This document shows positions 9,737 through 18,645 of a DNA stretch of 64,000 bases, in pieces. The translations under genes were made by a program, and so were the position numbers. Position 1 is the first letter of the stretch. Each line of letters begins with the position of its first letter. Below the pieces are notes generated by a model, which did not search any database, had not been told where the DNA came from, and was given only the letters and a program-made list of their open reading frames with translations. Source of the stretch: Gammaproteobacteria bacterium (lineage in GTDB: Bacteria; Pseudomonadota; Gammaproteobacteria; Steroidobacterales; Woeseiaceae); assembly GCA_029865385.1 (NCBI GenBank), contig JAOUGX010000005.1, positions 1 to 64,000 of the forward strand. Reading direction: 5' to 3'.

Positions 9737-12085
9737 TCAGCCGGCGTTTTGCCCCGTATCCGGCAACGCCAGAATCCTGTGAGTACCTGTAGACGAGTTA
9801 CCCAGCATTGCCGGCGGCTCGACGAAATTACCCTGGACGAAATGCACGCCGGCGGTTCTAAGCCAGTCGAAATCTTCCTGTTGTTCGACCTGCTCTGCGA
9901 CTACGCGAAACTCCAGCGTACGGGCCAGCTTGATCATCGCTGCAACCATCTCCTGGTTGAGCTGGTCGGAGCCCAGATTTCGCGTATAGGACCCATCGAT
10001 CTTCAGGTAATCGACCGGCAAACGCTTGAGACTGGAGAACGCGCCGAGGCCGCTGCCGAAATCATCGATGGCGAATTCGCAGCCAATGCCGTGCAGCACC
10101 TCGATAAAGCGCTGCACGTGCTGCACGTTGGTCGACACCGCGCTTTCAGTAACCTCGAAACAGATGCTGGATGGCGACACGCCGCTTCTGTCCAGCGCCT
10201 CGACGATAAAACCCAGAAAACTTTCGTCGCCAAGCGTTTGTCCGGAAATATTGATTGTGCAACTGCGTTTGCCGGCGAGCTTTATCTTTCCCGAATTTAT
10301 TGCGGCCAACGTCGCATTGACGACCCAGCGGTCGATCTGCGGCATGAGCTGGTAGCGTTCCGCCGGGCGCAGGAATTCCGCGGTACTAACCGCCTTTCCG
10401 CGAGCATCCGGCAATCGAATAAGTACCTCAACCGACGGTCCGGATTCATCGCGACCGGTAGCAATGATCGGCTGAACGGCCAGTTCAAAGCGACCCTCGT
10501 GCAGCGCATCCTGCAGTCGCCGCAACCACTGGATATCGCCTCTTTCCCGCGCTATCGCTTCATCGCGGGCGGAATATACGTGCACCTGGCCACGGCCACG
10601 TTGCTTCGCAACGTAACAGGCCGAGTCTGCAGCGCTGATTACATCCTGCAAGGTTCCACTCGCGTGATTGATTTCAACCAGACCGACCGAGATGCCGATG
10701 TTGAATATCTTGTCCTTCCATACGAAGCGGTAATCCGCGACGGCATTGCAGATGTCTGTGGCGATCTGCCGCGCCTTTTCGATCGGACAGCGTGCCAGCA
10801 GCGCGCCGAACTCATCCCCTCCGAGACGGCCTACGAAGTCCGAGTCGCGAACCTTGTCCTTGATCAAGGCGGCAACTTCCCGCAGCAGGTTGTCGCCGGC
10901 AAGATGGCCGCAGCTGTCATTGACCGCCTTGAATCGGTCCAGGTCCATATAAAAAAGCATGTGCACGTTTTCGTCAGTGCGCGCCGTATCCATGGATTCC
11001 TGCAGGCGCCTCTCGAACTCTCTGCGGTTGACCAGCCCGGTCAGCGGATCGTGCGTGGCCTGATAGCTCATCTGGCGCGTCAATCCACGCACTTCGCTGA
11101 CGTCATGGAAAACGACGACCGTGCCGGAAATGCTGTTTCCCGGCCCACGAATCGGCGATGCCGTAATCTCGACGGAGTGCTCGTGTTCGCCATCGCGGCT
11201 CACGAGCAGCGCCCGGCGACCCATGTTCACGCGACGGCGCATCGCCAGGCATTTTTCGACCGGGTCTCCGAGCGCCCTCCTGTCGGTCTCGTCGATCAGC
11301 GAAAACAATTCGGCAATCCGATGTCCCGCGGCTTCTTCACGATTGGCACCGGTCATCGATTCGGCCGCACGATTCATGTAATCGATGCGGCCTTCATTGT
11401 CCGTCGTTATGACCCCTTCAGAGATGGATTCGAGCGTGTACTGGGCTTGCCGCTTGCTGCGACTCAGTGAGACTTCCAGACTCTTGCGGTAGCCAACGTC
11501 GCGCGCGATCGTCAGCACGGCTTGGGTACCGCGATATTCGATGGTCGAACTTTGCGCTTCGACCCAGAGCCCCTGCTCATTGCCGTTGATCAACTGGATC
11601 TCGAGCCGGCGCGGCACGTTTTCACCGGCAAGCCGCTTCATCATCGACTTCCTGAACAGGGCCCGATACGCCGGCTTTACGAGATCAGCGACATCGCGCC
11701 CTTCAAGCTGCTCCGGATTCAGCCCGATCAGTGCGGCCGCACTTTCGTTGGCGAACAAAATTCGCTCATTATGTACGATTACGACCTCCGGGAGCGTACG
11801 CGCAAATTCCATGAACAGCTTGTCGCGGTCCTGAATTTCTTCGTCACGCTCGCCCAGCGCATCGAAGAGCCGGTTTATCGTGTCGGCAAGTCGTGCAATT
11901 TCTCCGTCGCCGGTCGAGGGCAAGCGACGCCCGACCGATGCGTCACCAGAAACCGCAATCAGCTCGGTGTTGAGTTCACTTAGCCGCTGCTCGGTCTTCC
12001 GGTTGTTGCGCCACAGGGTCAGCATTCCGGCCACGGCCATCGCCAGCGTGATCGCAAGAATAATAGTGAGCATCATCGATGACAT
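9737..12085 (-). CDS. PAS-PAS-GGDEF-EAL cyclic-di-GMP enzyme
   Basis: This membrane-anchored protein makes or breaks c-di-GMP. In order: one transmembrane helix (about 4-24), a HAMP-like linker, two PAS domains (about 88-198 and 210-330), GGDEF (about 340-500) and EAL (about 520-765). GGDEF is intact at 422-426, with an RDSD inhibitory site at 413-416. In the EAL domain the motif reads EVL (553-555), but the other metal and catalytic residues are kept: N612, E644, DDFG at 674-677, K696 in LKIDG, E731 in AEQVE and Q751. It may therefore be bifunctional, or use one domain as a sensor. It is monocistronic and ends at the shared terminator. Confidence 0.93.
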   Translation of the reverse strand: MSSMMLTIILAITLAMAVAGMLTLWRNNRKTEQRLSELNTELIAVSGDASVGRRLPSTGDGEIARLADTINRLFDALGERDEEIQDRDKLFMEFARTLPEVVIVHNERILFANESAAALIGLNPEQLEGRDVADLVKPAYRALFRKSMMKRLAGENVPRRLEIQLINGNEQGLWVEAQSSTIEYRGTQAVLTIARDVGYRKSLEVSLSRSKRQAQYTLESISEGVITTDNEGRIDYMNRAAESMTGANREEAAGHRIAELFSLIDETDRRALGDPVEKCLAMRRRVNMGRRALLVSRDGEHEHSVEITASPIRGPGNSISGTVVVFHDVSEVRGLTRQMSYQATHDPLTGLVNRREFERRLQESMDTARTDENVHMLFYMDLDRFKAVNDSCGHLAGDNLLREVAALIKDKVRDSDFVGRLGGDEFGALLARCPIEKARQIATDICNAVADYRFVWKDKIFNIGISVGLVEINHASGTLQDVISAADSACYVAKQRGRGQVHVYSARDEAIARERGDIQWLRRLQDALHEGRFELAVQPIIATGRDESGPSVEVLIRLPDARGKAVSTAEFLRPAERYQLMPQIDRWVVNATLAAINSGKIKLAGKRSCTINISGQTLGDESFLGFIVEALDRSGVSPSSICFEVTESAVSTNVQHVQRFIEVLHGIGCEFAIDDFGSGLGAFSSLKRLPVDYLKIDGSYTRNLGSDQLNQEMVAAMIKLARTLEFRVVAEQVEQQEDFDWLRTAGVHFVQGNFVEPPAMLGNSSTGTHRILALPDTGQNAG

Positions 12086-12428
12086 GGCACCGCCGATAAG
12101 AATATCCGGGTACGATCAGTGTCTGGAGTTAGTTCTGGACGGTCGCGGCTCAAGATTCGTCAGTCCCTGTCGGCTATCTTGCAAATGATGCCGTCAAACG
12201 ATCATTTGTTATTATTGAGCGCTCGTCATGTATCTCCTTCTTCGGAGATTTTAGATTAGTCGAGCAGAATCCGGATTCAAAACCAAGCATATCCCAGCTG
12301 CCAGGGCGCACCGCAGCAATTCACCATAACGCGGAAACGGCGGGCGTTTCTACCGGAACCGGGGTCTGCACTCGCTGCAAATCACATCGAAAAACACTAT
12401 AACTAGCAAGAACTTAAAGGATCAGAAA
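12086..12428. other. Intergenic region between divergent c-di-GMP gene and pcm-like gene
   Basis: No gene was found in this stretch. It holds an inverted repeat CAAATGAT-N11-ATCATTTG (12182-12189 and 12201-12208), which could be an operator, and a small hairpin ATCTCC-TTCTT-CGGAGAT running into TTT (12232-12252). A good ribosome site (AAAGGA) precedes the downstream ATG. Promoters for both flanking genes must lie here but I cannot place them with confidence. Confidence 0.4.
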
Positions 12429-13079
12429 ATGGACACCGAATTCGCGCGGCGCCAGATGGTGGGACAACAGGTTCGTGCCTGGGACGTTTTCGACCCGAAT
12501 GTACTGCAGGTACTCGGGAGTGCATCGAGGGATGTGTTCGTACCTGCCGATTTTCGCGATCTCGCGTTTGCCGATACCGAGATACCGTTGCCTCACGGAC
12601 AGAAGATGATGACTCCGACGGTGGAAGGCCGCGTATTGCAGGCGCTTGCGCTGACCCGGAACGACAAAGTGCTGGAGATTGGCACCGGAAGTGCTTACCT
12701 GACAGCCTGCCTTTCAAGGCTTGCCGGTACCGTTTTCAGCATCGACATTTTCGAAGATTTCGTTTCGGCTGCCCGCGACAGGATGCAGAAACAGGGAATC
12801 GAAAACGTCGATCTCGCCTGCATGGACGCCTGCGAGGATTTACCGGAGGGTGAGTTCGATGCTATCGCCGTTACCGGATCGCTGCCGCGCTTTGACGACC
12901 GGTACGTCGCCAGGCTTCGGCCGGGCGGTAGACTCTTTGTTGTCGTTGGTGAGCCGCCGGTGCAGGAAGCAAGGATCGTACGGCGCAACAACGACACGGG
13001 CTGGGAAAGCACCGCACTGTTTGAAACCGCGCTCGCGCCGCTGATCAACAGTTCGCCGCCGCCGGAATTCGTTTTTTGA
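12429..13079 (+). CDS. Protein-L-isoaspartate O-methyltransferase family protein
   Basis: This 216-residue SAM-dependent methyltransferase is of the PCMT fold. The SAM-binding motif is VLEIGTGSAYLTACLS (about residues 81-96) and the pre-motif HGQKMMTPTVEGRVLQAL replaces the more usual hGQTISqP of true Pcm. The end (PPPEFVF) is typical of the pcm-like gene that sits before tolC in gammaproteobacteria. Repair of isoaspartyl residues is the family's known role, but the diverged substrate loop leaves its target uncertain. AAAGGA lies seven bases before the ATG. The rhodanese gene follows 72 bases later and tolC after that, the same order as in many relatives. Confidence 0.88.
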   Translation: MDTEFARRQMVGQQVRAWDVFDPNVLQVLGSASRDVFVPADFRDLAFADTEIPLPHGQKMMTPTVEGRVLQALALTRNDKVLEIGTGSAYLTACLSRLAGTVFSIDIFEDFVSAARDRMQKQGIENVDLACMDACEDLPEGEFDAIAVTGSLPRFDDRYVARLRPGGRLFVVVGEPPVQEARIVRRNNDTGWESTALFETALAPLINSSPPPEFVF

Positions 13080-13151
13080 GTTATTTCAGGGAATGTCGAA
13101 CGAAATGAAACCAGATGGCGGCTTGCGGCATCTATTGAAGGTACGGCCCGC

Positions 13152-13484
13152 ATGGCGGAACCGATGATAGAAGAATTCAGCCCGGCGGATTTTTTGCTGC
13201 GGCAACAGGGCGGCGAACTTTGGCAGTTGCTTGACGTCCGAGAACCATGGGAAATCAATATTGCAAGCATTAGCGGGACAATCCGAATCCCGATGGCCCT
13301 GCTTCCGGAAAGAATTTGCGAGCTCGATGCCCGGACGGCCACAGCCGTTCTGTGCCATTCGGGTGTGCGAAGCCTGCGTGCGGCCGCTTACCTCGCGGAT
13401 CGTGGATTCGGCCACGTGGCCAACATAAACGGGGGGATCGACCTGTGGTCGCAAACTGTCGACCCGACCATCGCCCGTTACTAG
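13152..13484 (+). CDS. Rhodanese-like sulfurtransferase domain protein
   Basis: This is a 110-residue single-domain rhodanese. The active-site loop is CHSGVRS (about residues 72-78), a six-residue loop with catalytic Cys, and the N-terminal DVREPWE (CH2A-type) motif is present. Such GlpE/PspE-like proteins carry persulfide sulfur in the cytoplasm; the acceptor here is not known. It lies between the pcm-like gene and tolC on the same strand. Confidence 0.92.
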   Translation: MAEPMIEEFSPADFLLRQQGGELWQLLDVREPWEINIASISGTIRIPMALLPERICELDARTATAVLCHSGVRSLRAAAYLADRGFGHVANINGGIDLWSQTVDPTIARY

Positions 13485-13599
13485 GCCCGCCACGGACACG
13501 GCCAGGCACTGGCCCGAGCTTGACTGATTTAGTGATATAGATGACCATAACACCCAACGAAGGGGCCCCGCGGCCACTCAATCTACGGAAGCAATTCTC

Positions 13600-15042
13600 A
13601 TGAAAAGACTTTCCCGAATCCGTCACCTCGCGCTCTGCGCCCTGATGGTCACCGTGGCGCCGCTCGCACAGGCTACTTCGTTGCTGGAGGTGTATCAGCA
13701 GGCACTGCAAAGCGATCCCCTCATTCACGAGGCGGATGCGCGCCGTCTGGCTGCAGCGGAAGCTGCGCCACAAGCCCGCAGTTTGCTGTTACCGCAGATT
13801 GAGGCCAATGCGGGCTATACGAATAGCCAGGCCTCCGGAACCCAGTTGATTTTGGACAATAGCGCCGTAACCCGCCCTCCTTTTTCGGCCGATCTCGACA
13901 ACGAAACCTGGGACCTCGGCCTGCGCCAAAGCATCTTCCGTTGGGACCAGATCGTCGGTCTGCGCCAGGCAAACAAACTCGTCGCGAGGGCCGAGGCCGA
14001 TTACGAAGCAGCGCAGCAGGACCTGATGATTCGGGTTGCACAGCGTTATTTCGACGTGCTGGCAGCTGAAGACGTGCTGACTTCGATCCACGCCAACCGG
14101 CTGGCCATCGCACGGCAGCTGGACCAGGCCAAACAGCGCTTCGAGGTTGGCCTGATAGCCATTACCGATGTTCAGGAGTCGCAGGCCGCGCACGATCAGG
14201 CTGTCGCGGATGAGATTGGAGCAAAACGGACACTGGCGACTGCACGTGAGTTCCTTCGGGAAATTACCGGCGAATACGTAACCTCGCTGGCCGCGCCGAC
14301 GGATCAGTTTCCACTGGTGTCACCAAGTCCGGCCGATGAAGCCAGCTGGGTCGATCTGGCCATGTCCCAGAATCTTGCCGTCATATCGAGCCGCCTTGGA
14401 GAGCAGGTTGCGCGGGATGAAATCTCGTTTCGCCGCACCGGCCACTACCCGACCATCGAACTTGTCGCAGGCAGGAGATTCAATGAGCAGACCGGAACGC
14501 AGACGTTTAGCCCTGCGCCTCCGCTTTCGCAGGTGGTAACGCCCGCGGACACCAACAGCCTGGGCAACTCGATCTCGGTGCAATTAAACCTGCCGATTTT
14601 CTCCGGCGGCCGAACTTCGTCCAGAGTTCGTGAGGCAGTCTATTTGCACCGGGCGTCCAGGGAACAGCTGCAACGGGTAGCCAGGGAAACCGAACGTCAG
14701 ACGCGCGACGCCTATCTTGGCGTTCTGGCGGAAATCAGCCGTGTGCAGGCGTTGCAGCAAGCGGTCGAATCCAGTCGCACCGCACTGGAAGCAACGGAAG
14801 CCGGCTTCGAGGTCGGCACACGTACCATCGTGGACGTCCTGAACTCGCAATTTTCGGTTTACGCCGCAATCACGAATTACTATCGCAGTCGCTACGCTTA
14901 CATCGGAAATGTGCTGCGTCTGAAACAGGCGGCGGGTATGTTGCAGGTTCAGGACCTGGAAGATATCGACAAATGGCTAAGCGAACGCAAGCCGCCCGAG
15001 CAAGCGATTCGCGAAGAAACTGCCGGCGAAGCCGAAAGCTGA
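13600..15042 (+). CDS. tolC: TolC family outer-membrane efflux channel
   Basis: TolC forms a trimeric outer-membrane and periplasmic tunnel that joins type I secretion and RND efflux pumps. The 480-residue protein has a signal peptide (MKRLSRIRHLALCALMVTVA..AQA, cut before TSLLEVY) and two repeats of the long coiled-coil/beta-strand unit; SLLEVYQQALQSDP and, in the second half, NLPIFSGGRTSSRVREA are diagnostic. A GGAAG ribosome site precedes the ATG. It is last in the pcm-like / rhodanese / tolC run and ends two bases from the convergent waaA stop. Confidence 0.95.
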   Translation: MKRLSRIRHLALCALMVTVAPLAQATSLLEVYQQALQSDPLIHEADARRLAAAEAAPQARSLLLPQIEANAGYTNSQASGTQLILDNSAVTRPPFSADLDNETWDLGLRQSIFRWDQIVGLRQANKLVARAEADYEAAQQDLMIRVAQRYFDVLAAEDVLTSIHANRLAIARQLDQAKQRFEVGLIAITDVQESQAAHDQAVADEIGAKRTLATAREFLREITGEYVTSLAAPTDQFPLVSPSPADEASWVDLAMSQNLAVISSRLGEQVARDEISFRRTGHYPTIELVAGRRFNEQTGTQTFSPAPPLSQVVTPADTNSLGNSISVQLNLPIFSGGRTSSRVREAVYLHRASREQLQRVARETERQTRDAYLGVLAEISRVQALQQAVESSRTALEATEAGFEVGTRTIVDVLNSQFSVYAAITNYYRSRYAYIGNVLRLKQAAGMLQVQDLEDIDKWLSERKPPEQAIREETAGEAES

Positions 15043-15044
15043 TG

Positions 15045-16322
15045 TCAGGGACCGAAAACTTCCTTCATTAACGGTTCCAGCAACTCAAGAAACCGGGCCA
15101 GGGCGCCGCGATTCCTTATGAATATATCGTGGCCCTTGATACCCATTTCGGTCGCCAACCGCTGATCGCCGAACAGACGCTGTAACGTACTGGCGAGCTG
15201 CTGGCTGTTTTCGACAACGAGCGACGCGCCGACACTGGTATACATTTCGGCTATGTCTTCGGTATTGAACAGGTGCGGCCCAGTCAGGATGGGCCGACCC
15301 AGTGCGGCAGGCTCGAGGAGATTGTGCCCCCCGACCGGCACCAGTGTGCCGCCAACAAAAGCAATATCGCTTGCCGCGTAAAAAAGCGGCAACTCGCCCA
15401 TCGTGTTGACCAGAAATACTTCCGTTTGTGCACTGCAAGTGGTGTTGTCAGTACGTACGACATGACTCACGTGCCGGCGCTCGAGCAGTGTAGCAACACC
15501 ATTGAACCGGTCCGGGTGTCGTGGCACCAGAATCAGCAGTGCATCCGGTATCTCGATGCGAAGAGCCGCGTGTGCATCCAGAACCTGCTCCTCCTCTCCT
15601 TCGTGGGTGCTGGCGGCTATCCAGACGGGCCGCTGGCCAAACGACTGCCGGCGCAGCGCCAACCCTTTTTCGGACAAACCGACAGGCAGCTCGAAATCGA
15701 ACTTTATGTTTCCGGTAACAGCGGTCCTGGACGGGTTGGCACCTAAAGATCGAAATCTGTCGGCATCCGCGTCACTTTGGGCAGCAATAACGATTCCGTA
15801 TGACAGTGTCTCCCGAAACAGTGGCAACCAACGCCGATAGTTGCCGACCGATCTCGGCGATATTCGGGCACTGACCAGCACCAGCGGGACACCGCGATTG
15901 CCGCAGGCATGGTAGAGATTCGGCCAGATCTCCGTCTCCATGATCAAGGCGATTCCCGGCTTGACCGCCGTAAAAAACCTGTTGATCGAAAAAGGTGTTT
16001 CAAACGGAATATAGGAATGCGCGACGCTATCGCCGAACAATGCCCTGGCGCGTGCCGCACCGGTCGGCGTCACCGTAGTTACCAGGATTTGCTGTCCTGG
16101 ATATCGTTCCATGAGTCGGCGCACCAGCGGCGCCGTGGCCTGGACTTCACCGACTGAAACAGCGTGAATCCAGATCGACGGTCCGGACAGCTGCGGATAG
16201 GCGAAGCCGAATCGTTGCCCGAATCGTTCCCGGTACGCATTGTCCGTAAGGCCGCGAAAAGCCCAATACAGGGCATAGACCGGTGCCAAGAAGTAACTGA
16301 GAATGACGTAAGCGAGGCGCAT
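15045..16322 (-). CDS. waaA: 3-deoxy-D-manno-octulosonic acid (Kdo) transferase
   Basis: WaaA adds Kdo to lipid IVA at the inner face of the cytoplasmic membrane during LPS synthesis. The 425-residue protein has an N-terminal membrane anchor (MRLAYVILSYFLAPVYALYW), then a GT-B fold; WIHAVSVGEVQA, MKPGIALIMETEIWPNL-like and PVGGHNLLEPAALGRP segments are characteristic of this GT30 family. It starts 25 bases after the stop of hldE on the same strand, so the two LPS genes are probably one operon. Confidence 0.97.
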   Translation of the reverse strand: MRLAYVILSYFLAPVYALYWAFRGLTDNAYRERFGQRFGFAYPQLSGPSIWIHAVSVGEVQATAPLVRRLMERYPGQQILVTTVTPTGAARARALFGDSVAHSYIPFETPFSINRFFTAVKPGIALIMETEIWPNLYHACGNRGVPLVLVSARISPRSVGNYRRWLPLFRETLSYGIVIAAQSDADADRFRSLGANPSRTAVTGNIKFDFELPVGLSEKGLALRRQSFGQRPVWIAASTHEGEEEQVLDAHAALRIEIPDALLILVPRHPDRFNGVATLLERRHVSHVVRTDNTTCSAQTEVFLVNTMGELPLFYAASDIAFVGGTLVPVGGHNLLEPAALGRPILTGPHLFNTEDIAEMYTSVGASLVVENSQQLASTLQRLFGDQRLATEMGIKGHDIFIRNRGALARFLELLEPLMKEVFGP

Positions 16323-16347
16323 CAGTACGCAGTACGCGCCGCGAGCC

Positions 16348-17772
16348 TTACTTGGCGCGTCCCAGCTTATCGATGATCTGGCTGGACGAGTGACCGTGTT
16401 TGAAAGAAAGGATCCGTACCTGCCCGCCGTTTGCTATCACGTCCCTGCCACCCGCGACATCTTCCGGCCGATAGTCTCCTCCCTTCACAAGAATGTGCGG
16501 CATTACGTCCTGAATGAGCCGTGCGGGGGTGTCCTCCGAAAACGGTACAACCCAGTCGACGGATGCCAAACCGGAAAGCACGGCCATGCGATCCTGCAGT
16601 TCGTTGATCGGTCGCCCATTGCCCTTCAGCCGATGCACCGATTCATTATCGTTAACGGCAACAATAAGACGGTCCCCCAGACTCGCCGCCTCCTTCAGGT
16701 ATGCGACATGACCCGGGTGCAGAATATCGAAGCAGCCGTTGGTCATAACAATCCGCTCGCCGCGGTTGCGCGCGGCATCGACCAGCGTCAGAAGTTCGAT
16801 CTCGCTGACAACTCCGGCATCTGCAAGGTCCTGCGGTTTCGCGGCAGCGTCCAGCTCGGCCGGAGACACGCTCGCGACGCCTATCTTCCTTACGACCACA
16901 CCCGCGGCAAGATTTGCCAGGATAGACGCCGAGAGCAACTTCTCCTTGCTGGCAAGCGCGGCCGCAATCGTCGCAATTACGGTGTCACCCGCGCCGGTCA
17001 CGTCATAGACCTCCCGCGCCTGAGTCGACAGAAATACCGGTTCTGCGTCTGCCTCAATCAGCAACATGCCCTTCTCGCTGCGTGTGATAAGCAACGAGTC
17101 CAGCTTCAGGTCCCGCAGCATCTTTTGGCCTTGCTCGACCAGGATCGCGTCCGTCGGGCAATCGCCGGCGACCGCTTCGAATTCACTCTGGTTCGGTGTT
17201 ATCAGTGACGCGCCGCTGTACTTGGCAAAATTGGTGCCCTTTGGATCGACCAATACCGGCACGTTCGCCTTTCGGCACAGCGCAATTAAGCGAGACACAT
17301 CGGTCAACGCTCCCTTGCCGTAGTCAGACAGCACCACGATATCCGTATCCGCCAGTACAGAGGCCAGGGAATCGGCCAGGGATTGCCCGGCATCACCGCA
17401 GGGCTCTTCGCGATCCAGCCGGATCAGCTGCTGGCTGCGGCTCAGGACGCGCGTCTTAGTAATAGTGGGCCATTCATTGGATTCGCTGAAGCGGCAATCG
17501 ATTCCGCTTTTTCCCAACAGGTTTCGTAGCGTGACAGCCTCTTCGTCCCTGCCGACGATGCCGATCAGCGTTGTACTCACTCCGAGGGTCGCAAGGTTAA
17601 CCGCGACGTTTGCAGCACCTCCAGGCCGGTCATTCGATTCCCGCACATGCACAACGGGCACCGGTGCTTCAGGTGATATGCGACTGGTCACGCCGAACAG
17701 GTAACGGTCCAGCATGATATCGCCGGCGACCACTACCCTCGCTTGGGTAAAATCAGGAATTGATACAGTCAC
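16348..17772 (-). CDS. hldE: Bifunctional heptose-7-phosphate kinase / heptose-1-phosphate adenylyltransferase
   Basis: HldE makes the activated heptose of the LPS inner core: a ribokinase-type N-domain phosphorylates D-glycero-D-manno-heptose 7-phosphate, and a C-terminal cytidylyltransferase-like domain adds AMP. The 474 residues contain both. The kinase domain (about 1-320) has GGAANVAVNLA and the catalytic DVTGAGDTVIA; the nucleotidyltransferase (about 340-474) has TNGCFDILHPGHVAYL with the HxGH motif. This full-length fusion is the usual gammaproteobacterial form. It leads into waaA. Confidence 0.98.
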   Translation of the reverse strand: MTVSIPDFTQARVVVAGDIMLDRYLFGVTSRISPEAPVPVVHVRESNDRPGGAANVAVNLATLGVSTTLIGIVGRDEEAVTLRNLLGKSGIDCRFSESNEWPTITKTRVLSRSQQLIRLDREEPCGDAGQSLADSLASVLADTDIVVLSDYGKGALTDVSRLIALCRKANVPVLVDPKGTNFAKYSGASLITPNQSEFEAVAGDCPTDAILVEQGQKMLRDLKLDSLLITRSEKGMLLIEADAEPVFLSTQAREVYDVTGAGDTVIATIAAALASKEKLLSASILANLAAGVVVRKIGVASVSPAELDAAAKPQDLADAGVVSEIELLTLVDAARNRGERIVMTNGCFDILHPGHVAYLKEAASLGDRLIVAVNDNESVHRLKGNGRPINELQDRMAVLSGLASVDWVVPFSEDTPARLIQDVMPHILVKGGDYRPEDVAGGRDVIANGGQVRILSFKHGHSSSQIIDKLGRAK

Positions 17773-17877
17773 GGGATGCGATAGTACTACAGCGACGGGC
17801 GCGCGGTCGGCCCGATTGGATCACTGCAAACAGGGACGGCTTACCCGCAAGTACTTTGGACTAACGCCTCTGGGTAC

Positions 17878-18594
17878 CTAGCTACACTTGGAGTCGCCGC
17901 AGCTCAGGCAAGTCTGGCAACCGTCCATCATTACCACGGCCGCAGTACTGCACTTGCTGCAAAGCTGTGCACCCTCCGGATAGCTGCTCTTGGCAAAAGC
18001 GTCACGCTGCCGGTTGCTCGCTTCGAACTCGGCGCGCTTTTCCTGGATCAGTTTTTGCTGCCCCTCGTCGAGACCCGGTTTTGCCAGCAAACCGATCAAT
18101 ATAAGATGCTTTTCTACGATGTAGCCCAGCTCCGCAATGATAGACGGCATGAACTTGCCGCCGGGCTTCCAGTAGCCACCGCGCGGATCAAACACCGCTT
18201 TCAGCTCATCGACCAGAAACGTGACATCGCCGCCCTTGCGAAATACCGCAGAGATAATCCGCGTGAGGGCAACAATCCACTGATAGTGGTCCAGGTTCTT
18301 CGAATTGATGAAGATCTCGAATGGCCGGCGCTTTTCATGCTCCGTACCTTCGTTAAGAATGATGTCATTGATCGTTACGTACATTGCATGATCTGACACC
18401 GGTGTTTTGACCTTGTAGGTCGAGCCGATAAGCATCTCCGGCCGTTCCAGCTTCTCGTGCATGCGAATGACTTCCGCACGCGTGCCATCCGACGCTTCCC
18501 GCCGGTACTCCGGTTTCTTGCCGCTTTCGCCCTTTGCGTCGGATTGCTTGACCGCATAGCCGACGATCTTCTTGTCAATTTTAGTATTGCTCAT
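17878..18594 (-). CDS. nrdJb: Class II ribonucleotide reductase, small C-terminal chain NrdJb
   Basis: This 238-residue protein matches the separately encoded C-terminal part of B12-dependent ribonucleotide reductase known from Pseudomonas as NrdJb. It ends in a Cys-rich tail (CSKCSTAAVV and CQTCLSCGDSKCS) that is expected to carry the redox cysteines that regenerate the large chain's active site. I used the ATG at 18594, which has AGGAAG about nine bases upstream; the frame remains open for 16 more residues. It begins 51 bases after the stop of nrdJa, so the two are surely one operon. It is not expected to be active alone. Confidence 0.9.
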   Translation of the reverse strand: MSNTKIDKKIVGYAVKQSDAKGESGKKPEYRREASDGTRAEVIRMHEKLERPEMLIGSTYKVKTPVSDHAMYVTINDIILNEGTEHEKRRPFEIFINSKNLDHYQWIVALTRIISAVFRKGGDVTFLVDELKAVFDPRGGYWKPGGKFMPSIIAELGYIVEKHLILIGLLAKPGLDEGQQKLIQEKRAEFEASNRQRDAFAKSSYPEGAQLCSKCSTAAVVMMDGCQTCLSCGDSKCS

Positions 18595-18645
18595 GTCGTC
18601 ACTTCCTGGCGTCCTGCCCCAGCCTAGCAATCGCAAGGCCAAGCC

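Noticed and set aside
9749-11470. 573-codon open frame antisense to the GGDEF-EAL gene
   Set aside because: The minus-strand protein has all its catalytic motifs in frame; the plus frame has none.
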